Assembly (NCBI GenBank): GCA_021778975.1
Contig: JAJYBO010000214.1
Location: forward strand, 1-5,417
Origin: Deltaproteobacteria bacterium
GTDB taxonomy: Bacteria; Desulfobacterota; Desulfobacteria; Desulfobacterales; Desulfatirhabdiaceae
Length of the DNA: 5,417 bases
Direction: 5' to 3'
Shown: positions 1 through 5,132 of the stretch, piece after piece
Layout of the letters: the number at the start of each line of letters is the position of its first letter
Numbering within the stretch: the first letter of the stretch is position 1
Program-made: the position numbers and the translations under genes
The notes under the pieces: model-generated
Told to the model about the DNA's origin: nothing
What the model saw: only the letters and a program-made list of their open reading frames with translations
Database searches by the model: none

Positions 1-12
1 CTTCAGGCGGCA

Positions 13-58
13 TTGACGACTTCGTAAAATGTCCGCATGCCGCGTTGCGCCGCATCCT
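13..58 (+). repeat. 46-bp dispersed-type repeat, copy A
   Basis: This segment begins TTGACGACTTCGTAAAA and ends GCGCCGCATCCT. It matches the reverse complement of positions 427-472 at 41 of 46 positions (differences at repeat positions 7, 18, 24, 29 and 39), so the two copies form an inverted pair around the fmdB-like gene. The right half holds an imperfect palindrome (GCATGC-C-GCG, loop TTG, CGC-C-GCATCC), weaker here than in copy B because of two C-C mismatches. Similarity falls off beyond position 58 and before 13. Such palindromic intergenic units resemble REP elements or small non-autonomous elements. No transposase and no target-site duplication is visible. Confidence 0.85.
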
Positions 59-96
59 TTGTCACCGAGTATGGTATAGTCAATTTGTATATGACG

Positions 97-112
97 ATTT
101 TCTCAAGAAAAT
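97..112. promoter_or_regulatory. 16-bp AT-rich palindrome upstream of fmdB-like gene (candidate operator)
   Basis: ATTTTCT and AGAAAAT are perfect 7-bp inverted arms around a CA centre. The site lies 23 bp before the fmdB-like start codon and downstream of weak -10-like sequences (TATAGT at 75-80, TATATG at 88-93), so it could be a repressor site in the leader or over the transcription start. It does not match the usual Fur box. No binding protein can be named, and a chance AT-rich palindrome is possible. Confidence 0.3.
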
Positions 113-135
113 TAGGAGAATAAAAGGAGTTAGAA

Positions 136-375
136 ATGCCGATTTATGAATTTAAATGCCTCAAGTGTAATGAATGTTTCGAAATATTGTTTACCAGCGC
201 TCAGGAGGCCGTTGAGCTGAAATGCGACAAATGTGGCGCCCGTGATGTCGAGCGGATCATGAGCAGCACCAATTTTGCGATGGCGGCGGGCAGCGGAGAT
301 GCCAGCGCCGTCAGTCAGACACGAAACTGCGCCAGCGGCTCCTGCACGACCTATGACATTCCGGGCCCCCGATAG
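136..375 (+). CDS. FmdB-family small zinc-ribbon protein
   Basis: This 79-residue protein opens with the FmdB hallmark MPIYEFKC. Cys8-x-x-Cys11 and Cys30-x-x-Cys33 form a single zinc ribbon over the first ~45 residues, followed by a low-complexity Ala/Ser/Gly tail. The family (named after FmdB of methylotrophs, proposed as a regulator of formamidase/amidase genes) has no firmly established role; cytoplasmic zinc or nucleic-acid binding is the usual guess. The tail carries a second Cys pair (Cys65, Cys70, in CASGSC), which could be redox-active or bind metal. An AGGAG at 125-129 lies 6 nt before the ATG and supports the start. The gene sits alone between two inverted repeat copies, and its 3' end abuts a strong promoter for the next gene, so it is probably a separate transcription unit. 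Confidence 0.85.
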   Translation: MPIYEFKCLKCNECFEILFTSAQEAVELKCDKCGARDVERIMSSTNFAMAAGSGDASAVSQTRNCASGSCTTYDIPGPR

Positions 376-381
376 CGGATG

Positions 382-410
382 TTGACAATACGTCATCCCG
401 TTCTTATTCT
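382..410 (+). promoter_or_regulatory. sigma70-type promoter for the feo operon
   Basis: A perfect -35 box TTGACA (382-387) is followed after exactly 17 bp by TATTCT (405-410), which keeps the key first, second and last bases of the -10 consensus. Transcription would begin near 417, about 65 nt before the fur-feoA start codon. This is the only good promoter match in the window and is well placed to drive fur-feoA, feoA and feoB. No classical Fur box (GATAATGATAATCATTATC-like) overlaps it. Confidence 0.65.
383..395. promoter_or_regulatory. TGAC-N5-GTCA inverted repeat over the -35 box (candidate operator)
   Basis: The 13-bp sequence TGACAATACGTCA has perfect 4-bp inverted arms separated by 5 bp. 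It overlaps the last five bases of the TTGACA box and extends into the spacer, the classic position for a repressor site that blocks RNA polymerase. The Fur-FeoA protein encoded immediately downstream is the obvious candidate binder, but the site does not resemble the standard Fur box. Arms this short can occur by chance. Confidence 0.3.
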
Positions 411-426
411 GCAAGGTCGCTCAGGA

Positions 427-472
427 AGGATGCAGCGCAACGCAGCATCCGGACTTTTTACGAAGCCGTCAA
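427..472 (-). repeat. 46-bp dispersed-type repeat, copy B (inverted relative to copy A)
   Basis: Read on the minus strand this begins TTGACGGCTTCGTAAAAAG and ends GCGCTGCATCCT, matching copy A (13-58) at 41 of 46 bases. On the plus strand its palindromic core is GGATGC-A-GCG, loop CAA, CGC-A-GCATCC (428-450), a stem of nine pairs with one A-A mismatch. It occupies most of the leader between the feo promoter and the Fur-FeoA start codon. Its last two A residues form part of the AAGGA ribosome binding site at 471-475. Confidence 0.85.
428..459 (+). terminator. hairpin plus T-run in the feo leader (terminator-like)
   Basis: The hairpin 428-450 (nine pairs, one internal mismatch, 3-nt loop) is followed by GGAC and five T residues (455-459), similar to an intrinsic terminator with a short gap before the T-run. 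It is correctly oriented to end transcription of the fmdB-like gene. It also lies downstream of the predicted feo promoter (start near 417), so the same signal would be met by feo transcripts and could attenuate them. No alternative anti-terminator pairing was found by eye. Because the hairpin is part of the repeat, termination may be incidental. Confidence 0.4.
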
Positions 473-482
473 GGATTGTCAG

Positions 483-1205
483 ATGAAACAGCTCCACCGC
501 CAGGAAAAAACACAGTTTAAAAAACTCTTCAAACAGGAAGCCATTGATCGTTTTGAAGATCGGCTCAAGGTTCTGGAAATTTTTTTAAACACCGAACATC
601 ACGTCACTGTCGGGGAACTGACGTCGCTGATCGAAGACAGCGGCGCATCCTTTGCGCCAGATTTCGTTCTGGATACGCTGAAGCTGCTCTGCCGTTTTGG
701 GTTTGCCCGGAAAAATCGTTTCGATGATGGTCATATCCGGTATGAGCATCACCATTTGGGGCATCATCATGATCACATGATTTGCGCGCGCTGCAACAGC
801 ATCGTGGAATTTGAAAACGAAGAACTGGAAAACCTTCAGTTAAAAATCGCCGAATCCTGCGGCTTTCACCTGTTGCAGCACAAGATGGAATTGTACGGCA
901 TCTGCCCTGCCTGCATGAAAGATCATGTCCAGATCATGCCGCTGACGCTGGCCAGACAGGGGGAACGGGTGGTGATTCAGGAATTTATGGGTGGCGCCGA
1001 GGCCAGGATGCGGCTCTTATCCATGGGGCTTAGAATCGGCGATGAAGTTCAGATCATCACCAATATCGGCAAAGGGCAGATGGCCATTGCTGCAGAATTC
1101 AAACGCTATGTGCTGGGGCGCGGTCTGGCTCAGAAAATCAGGGTGCTTCCGGTCCACAAGGAAAACGCCTGCATAAAAATGGACGGGATTTATGTTGCTG
1201 AGTGA
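483..1205 (+). CDS. Fur-family regulator fused to a C-terminal FeoA domain
   Basis: This 240-residue protein has two modules. Residues ~20-146 align with Fur, the iron-responsive repressor. By ungapped or near-ungapped alignment with E. coli Fur (recalled), the metal ligands are kept: His40, Glu88, His96, His98 and Glu109 for the sensory site; His95, Asp97, Glu116 and His133 for the second site; and Cys101/104 plus Cys141/144 for structural zinc. Residues ~152-227 form a FeoA-type SH3-like domain (GGAEARMRLLSMGLRIGD core). The recognition helix is unusual: the conserved Thr-Val-Tyr-Arg is Phe61-Val62-Leu63-Asp64. A run with seven His in ten residues (89-98) precedes the first Cys pair. The start is supported by AAGGA at 471-475, 7 nt upstream. 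It is the first gene of the feo operon and overlaps feoA by 14 nt. It probably senses Fe2+ and controls this operon, with the FeoA domain tuning activity or contacting FeoB; both roles are inferred. Confidence 0.88.
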   Translation: MKQLHRQEKTQFKKLFKQEAIDRFEDRLKVLEIFLNTEHHVTVGELTSLIEDSGASFAPDFVLDTLKLLCRFGFARKNRFDDGHIRYEHHHLGHHHDHMICARCNSIVEFENEELENLQLKIAESCGFHLLQHKMELYGICPACMKDHVQIMPLTLARQGERVVIQEFMGGAEARMRLLSMGLRIGDEVQIITNIGKGQMAIAAEFKRYVLGRGLAQKIRVLPVHKENACIKMDGIYVAE

Positions 1206-1416
1206 TATCAGGGAAGGGCAAAACGCCAGGATCGTGCGCGTCGGTGGTAACGGCGCTTTAAGGCGTCGTATTTTCGAAATGGGCATTATACACGGCGCGG
1301 AAGTGCATGTCGAAAAATACGCCCCGCTGAAAGACCCCCTGGAACTGATTGTCAAGGGATATCACCTTTCGCTTCGGGTCGAAGAAGCCGCCCAAATCAC
1401 GGTTGAACCTGTCTGA
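1192..1416 (+). CDS. feoA: FeoA, ferrous iron transport accessory protein
   Basis: The 74 residues match the FeoA family over its full usual length (~75): an N-terminal Leu-rich strand (MLLSDIREGQ), a GGNGALRRRIFEMGI segment corresponding to the conserved turn and helix, the PLKDPLELIV strand pair, and LRVEEAAQITV at the end. FeoA is a small cytoplasmic SH3-fold protein needed for FeoB-dependent Fe2+ uptake, probably by contacting FeoB. The start lies 14 nt inside the end of the Fur-FeoA gene in another frame, which implies translational coupling; a GGGA at 1185-1188 could serve as ribosome binding site. It is clearly a separate gene from the FeoA domain of the upstream fusion, so the operon encodes two FeoA modules of different sequence. 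Confidence 0.92.
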   Translation: MLLSDIREGQNARIVRVGGNGALRRRIFEMGIIHGAEVHVEKYAPLKDPLELIVKGYHLSLRVEEAAQITVEPV

Positions 1417-1435
1417 AAGAGATCGAGAACACACC

Positions 1436-3613
1436 ATGAATTCCCGAAAACTGACCATCGCTCTCGCCGGCAATCCCAATTCCGGGAAAACGACTATTTT
1501 CAACAATTTGACCGGCGCCCATCAGAAAGTGGGGAACTGGTCCGGTGTGACGGTCGAGAAAAAAGAAGGCGTTATCTCCCGCCATGGGTATGAACTGACC
1601 ATCATTGATCTGCCGGGCACCTACAGCCTCACCCCTTTTTCCATAGAGGAAATTGTCGCCCGAAATTTCGTTCTGGATGCGCATCCGGATGTGGTGATTG
1701 ACATCATTGACGCCTCCAATCTGGAGCGTAGCCTGTACCTGGCCACCCAGCTCCGGGAAATAGATTGCAAGGTGCTGTTTGCGCTCAACATGGCGGATAT
1801 GGCCAAATCGAGGGGCGTCAAAATTCACGCCGACAAACTGTCCGAGCTGCTGGAAGTCCCGGTCGTGTTTACGGTCGGCAACAAAAACGAGGGGATGGAC
1901 GCCCTGTTGAAGAAGGCCATCGAACTTGCGGAGGCGCCTCGCCAGATATCTCAGAGCCGCAAAGTGCGGTACAGCCCGGATATCGAAACCGCGGTGGCCG
2001 ATCTTCAGGAATTCATCCATCAGGCGCTGCCGGATACCCTGCCGTATAACGAACGCTGGACAGCCGTCAAACTGATCGAGGACGACAAAATCGTCCGGGA
2101 ACGCATCCTGTCGCTTTCGGGGGAGCGGCGGCAGGAAATCGAGACGCGGATACGCCTGTCCCGACAATATATCATGGACCGGTTTGACGACGATCCGGAA
2201 ATCATCATGACCGACGAGCGCTACGGCTTTATCGCCGGCATCGTCAAGGAAGCCGTGACAACGTCCGCACAGCAGCGGGTGGATATTTCACGCAACATTG
2301 ACCTGGTATTGACCAACCGGTTCATCGGTTTTCCGATCTTTGTCATTTTTATCTGGGGCATGTTCCAGTTGACGTTTTCTCTCGGTAAATATCCCCAGGA
2401 GTGGATCACCGTATGCGTCCACGCCATATCCACCGCTCTGGAGCTTCATCTTCCCGATTCACTGTTCAAGGATTTGCTGCTGAATGGCGTCATTGCCGGC
2501 GTGGGAAGCGTCATCGTGTTTCTGCCCAACATCCTCATTCTGTTTTTCTGCATTTCCCTGTTCGAAGATACCGGATACATGGCGCGGACGGCGTTTCTCA
2601 TGGACAAAATCATGCACGCCATCGGCCTTCACGGAAAATCGTTCATCCCCATGCTCATGGGATTTGGGTGCAACGTCCCGGCCATCATGGCGACCCGAAC
2701 GCTGGAAAGCGAAAAAGACCGCATTCTGACGGTATTGATTACCCCCTTCATGTCCTGCTCGGCCAAGTTGCCCATCTACATTGTGCTGACCGGCACATTT
2801 TTCGCCGCGAGGGCCGGCACCGTGATTTTCATCATTTATCTGACGGGGGTCGTTCTATCCATCATCACGGGGCGGCTGCTGCGGACGACGCTGCTGAGAG
2901 GGCTGGATGCGCCATTTGTCATGGAACTGCCGCCGTACCGGATCCCCATGGCCAAAAGCGTTGTGATCCACATGTGGGAGCGCAGCAAGATGTTTCTGAA
3001 GAAAATGGGCAATGTCATCCTGATCGGCTCTGTCATTATCTGGGCGCTTTCGGCGTTTCCGCGGGATATCACATATTCCCGAAATTACGGGGCTGAAATT
3101 CAGAACCTCCGGCGCCAAGAAGCAATTCAGACACCAGGAGATGCGGCTGCCCGGAAGTCTTTGAAAAAAGAGACTGCCGCAGCGATTGATACCATTAAAG
3201 GTCAGATGCAGGCCGAACAGGTAGAAAAATCCTATATGGGACAACTGGGGAAATTACTGGCCCCGGTGTTTGCGCCAATCGGCATTGACTGGCGCGGCAG
3301 TGTGGCGCTCATGAGCGGTTTTGTGGCCAAAGAGATTGTTGTCAGCACCCTGGGGATTCTTTACGGCGCCAGGGGGAATGACAAGACCGAAGCGCTGCGC
3401 ACCGCTCTGTCGTCGTCGGACATGACGCCGCTGTCCGCGGTTTCGATGCTGGTATTTGTCTTGCTCTATCTACCCTGCCTTGCTACCATCGCCACCATTC
3501 GTCGGGAACTCCATTCCTGGAAATGGACGGCGTTCAGCATCGGGTACAGCACCTCTCTGGCGTGGGTGGTGGCGTTTGTGGTATATCACAGCGGGAAGTT
3601 TTTGGGATTTTGA
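1436..3613 (+). CDS. feoB: FeoB, GTP-dependent ferrous iron transporter
   Basis: This 725-residue protein imports Fe2+ across the inner membrane. The N-terminal G domain has G1 GNPNSGKT (12-19), a G2-region VGNWSGVTVE (32-41), G3 DLPG (58-61) and G4 NMAD (118-121); a helical GDI-like region follows (~170-270). The membrane part begins near residue 296. It has the gate-type motifs GFGCNVPA (409-416), MSCSAKLP (439-446) and GFVAKE (628-633), plus LYLPCLA with Cys681; Cys412, Cys441 and Cys681 are typical FeoB positions. A charged Lys/Glu/Gln-rich loop lies at ~541-619. The G5 region reads TVGNKNEG rather than the usual Ser-Ala form. I chose the ATG at 1436 because the fold starts right after it. 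An in-frame TTG at 1349 would add 29 residues that only re-read feoA. The gap after feoA is 19 nt, with only a weak GAGA-type ribosome binding site. No feoC follows. Confidence 0.97.
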   Translation: MNSRKLTIALAGNPNSGKTTIFNNLTGAHQKVGNWSGVTVEKKEGVISRHGYELTIIDLPGTYSLTPFSIEEIVARNFVLDAHPDVVIDIIDASNLERSLYLATQLREIDCKVLFALNMADMAKSRGVKIHADKLSELLEVPVVFTVGNKNEGMDALLKKAIELAEAPRQISQSRKVRYSPDIETAVADLQEFIHQALPDTLPYNERWTAVKLIEDDKIVRERILSLSGERRQEIETRIRLSRQYIMDRFDDDPEIIMTDERYGFIAGIVKEAVTTSAQQRVDISRNIDLVLTNRFIGFPIFVIFIWGMFQLTFSLGKYPQEWITVCVHAISTALELHLPDSLFKDLLLNGVIAGVGSVIVFLPNILILFFCISLFEDTGYMARTAFLMDKIMHAIGLHGKSFIPMLMGFGCNVPAIMATRTLESEKDRILTVLITPFMSCSAKLPIYIVLTGTFFAARAGTVIFIIYLTGVVLSIITGRLLRTTLLRGLDAPFVMELPPYRIPMAKSVVIHMWERSKMFLKKMGNVILIGSVIIWALSAFPRDITYSRNYGAEIQNLRRQEAIQTPGDAAARKSLKKETAAAIDTIKGQMQAEQVEKSYMGQLGKLLAPVFAPIGIDWRGSVALMSGFVAKEIVVSTLGILYGARGNDKTEALRTALSSSDMTPLSAVSMLVFVLLYLPCLATIATIRRELHSWKWTAFSIGYSTSLAWVVAFVVYHSGKFLGF

Positions 3614-3641
3614 TCGGAAGGACGGTATGGAGGAAAGAAAT

Positions 3642-4088
3642 ATGAGAGCCAGAATCATGATGTGGCGCTGGGGACTGATGGTTTGCATGTTGATGTGCAG
3701 CATGGTGGCCTATGCCGGACAGCGATTGTCCGTTTCCGCCAAAGAAGCCAAAATCCGCGCTGGGGCCGGCAATAATTTCGACGTTGTCTGGAGGGCGGAG
3801 AAATATTATCCATTCATGCTGGTCAAAAAATCTGGCGACTGGTATTTAATCAAGGATTTTGAAGGCGATGAGGGATGGGTGCATAAATCGCTGGTCGGAA
3901 CCACAGAGACGGTGATTACCTCGAAGCCGAAGTCTATTTTCAGAGCAGAACCCAAGCCGGACGCCAAGGTATTGTTCACCATCGGTTCGGGGATTCCGTT
4001 TAAAGTGCTGAAACACAATGGCAAATGGCTGCTGGTGGAACATGCGGATGGTGATAAGGGCTGGGTTCTCAATACAATGGTATGGTGA
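3642..4088 (+). CDS. exported protein with two bacterial SH3-like domains
   Basis: A 148-residue product with a clear signal peptide: Arg2/Arg4/Arg9, a hydrophobic core (~residues 10-23) and an Ala-Tyr-Ala site, predicting cleavage after residue 25. The mature part has two SH3b-type modules of similar pattern. The first is ~28-84 (KIRAGAG, then WYLIKDFEGDEGWVHKSLV); the second is ~88-148 (FRAEPKPDAKVL, then WLLVEHADGDKGWVLNTMV). SH3b repeats usually bind cell-wall peptides or protein partners in the periplasm; no catalytic domain is present. I chose the ATG at 3642 for its GGAGG at 3629-3633 (8-nt spacing) and ideal signal peptide. An ATG at 3627, with AAGGA at 3618-3622, would add five residues and is nearly as good. 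It begins 28 nt after feoB, so it is likely co-transcribed. Its function is unknown. Confidence 0.85.
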   Translation: MRARIMMWRWGLMVCMLMCSMVAYAGQRLSVSAKEAKIRAGAGNNFDVVWRAEKYYPFMLVKKSGDWYLIKDFEGDEGWVHKSLVGTTETVITSKPKSIFRAEPKPDAKVLFTIGSGIPFKVLKHNGKWLLVEHADGDKGWVLNTMVW

Positions 4089-5074
4089 GTGAAATGGAAA
4101 CAGATTCAACACAGGTAATCGTCAGTATCGGTTCTGCGCTGGTGGATATGCTGGCGCATGCATCCGATGATTTTGTTCAAAAATCCGGCGCGGTCAAAGG
4201 TGGTATGATGCTGGTGGATCACGCGGTCATCGAAAATGTGCTTTCGGATATGAGTGCCTCTCCCAGTGTCGTTCCCGGCGGCTCTGCATGCAACACGGCG
4301 ATTGGTATCGCCCGGTTGGGCGGCGCATCACGGTTTGTCGGAAAGCGCGGGGCAGGGCCTATGGGCGTTTTTTTCGAAACGGGGCTGATCGAAAGCGGGG
4401 TGGAGCCGCGACTCCTTCAGTCGCCTTCCCGAACCGGCCGCGTGCTGTCCATCATCACGCCGGACGCCCAGCGGTCTATGTTGACCTGTCTGGGGGCATC
4501 CTCGGAAATTCATCCGGATGAAATTGCGGAAACCTGCTTCGAGGGGGCGGCTGTGGTGCATATCGAAGGATATTTGCTGTTCAATCCCGCGCTTATCTTG
4601 CAGGCGCTGAATCTGGCGCAGAAATCCGGAGCGCGTATCTCATTGGATTTGTCCAGCTTTACGGTGGTCGAAGCCAATAGACCGCTGCTCGATCAGATCG
4701 TGGACACCTATGTGGATATCCTGATCGCCAATGAAGATGAAGCCCAGGCGTTTACCGGATGCTCCGATGAACAGGAGATGATCGAAAGACTCGGTAAAAG
4801 GGCGGAGATTGCTGTTCTGAAGGTCGGCGCCCGCGGCAGCTATATTTCCCGAAAGGGAAACGTTCTGAAGGTTGAACCCGCAGGAAGCGGCGGCATTGTG
4901 GATACGACCGGCGCCGGTGATTTGTGGGCGTCCGGTTTTTTGTTTGGTCTGGTGCATGGATATCCGATGGCGCATTGCGGAAAAATTGCATCCGCCTGCG
5001 GGTATGAGGTCTGCCAGGTGGTGGGGGCCAGTGTCCCGGATGCGGGATGGAGCAGAATTCGGGAGCTTCTGTAG
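4082..5074 (+). CDS. PfkB-family sugar/nucleoside kinase (adenosine-kinase-like)
   Basis: This 330-residue ribokinase/PfkB-fold kinase transfers phosphate from ATP to a sugar or nucleoside hydroxyl. Visible motifs are the substrate-side PGGSACNT (65-72) followed by RLGG (78-81), VGKRG (86-90), the NxxE motif Asn217-Glu-Asp-Glu220, and the C-terminal signature DTTGAGD (274-280), with Asp280 as catalytic base and the preceding glycines as anion hole. Similar deltaproteobacterial proteins are often labelled adenosine kinase, but the substrate cannot be read from the sequence. The start is uncertain. ATG 4082 overlaps the SH3 gene by 7 nt and has no clear ribosome binding site. GTG 4085 and ATG 4094 (GGTGAG at 4084-4089) are alternatives; the fold begins near residue 12, so all keep it intact. 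The tight junction implies translational coupling with the SH3 gene. Confidence 0.9.
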   Translation: MVSEMETDSTQVIVSIGSALVDMLAHASDDFVQKSGAVKGGMMLVDHAVIENVLSDMSASPSVVPGGSACNTAIGIARLGGASRFVGKRGAGPMGVFFETGLIESGVEPRLLQSPSRTGRVLSIITPDAQRSMLTCLGASSEIHPDEIAETCFEGAAVVHIEGYLLFNPALILQALNLAQKSGARISLDLSSFTVVEANRPLLDQIVDTYVDILIANEDEAQAFTGCSDEQEMIERLGKRAEIAVLKVGARGSYISRKGNVLKVEPAGSGGIVDTTGAGDLWASGFLFGLVHGYPMAHCGKIASACGYEVCQVVGASVPDAGWSRIRELL

Positions 5075-5132
5075 GTGGTTCATGGCTTGTAGCTCATGGA
5101 AATAATCTTTAAAATCGTAAAGGAGATATCGA

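Noticed and set aside
1..135. CRISPR, tRNA or riboswitch in the upstream non-coding region
   Set aside because: There is only one copy of the 46-bp unit here, with no regularly spaced direct repeats, no cloverleaf and no recognisable aptamer core.
1349..1435. Upstream in-frame TTG start for FeoB giving 29 extra residues
   Set aside because: The extra segment overlaps the feoA coding region and has no FeoB-like character. The G1 motif is correctly spaced from the ATG at 1436.
1397..2167. Long minus-strand open frame opposite feoB (256 codons)
   Set aside because: It lies antisense to the highly conserved G-domain coding sequence, shows no recognisable domain and is best explained as a shadow frame.
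2401..3096. Plus-strand 231-codon frame inside feoB
   Set aside because: Its His/Arg-rich composition comes from out-of-frame reading of the FeoB membrane domain; there is no ribosome binding site or family resemblance.
3456..3641. Longer N-terminus for the SH3 protein beginning inside feoB
   Set aside because: It would overlap the conserved end of feoB by over 150 nt and bury a clear signal peptide behind a tail of Trp/Pro/Ser-rich shadow sequence.
3614..3641. feoC gene expected after feoB
   Set aside because: Only 28 nt separate feoB from the SH3 gene and no winged-helix FeoC-like frame is present; the operon lacks feoC in this window.
5080..5100. Small hairpin after the kinase gene (ATGGCT, loop TGT, AGC-T-CAT) as a terminator
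   Set aside because: The stem is short and bulged, GC-poor, and has no T-run directly after it.
5087..5115. Possible promoter TTGTAG, 17 bp, TAAAAT before the YfgM-like gene
   Set aside because: The -35 box matches only half the consensus, and the predicted start near 5122 would fall within the ribosome binding site. It is not strong enough to annotate.
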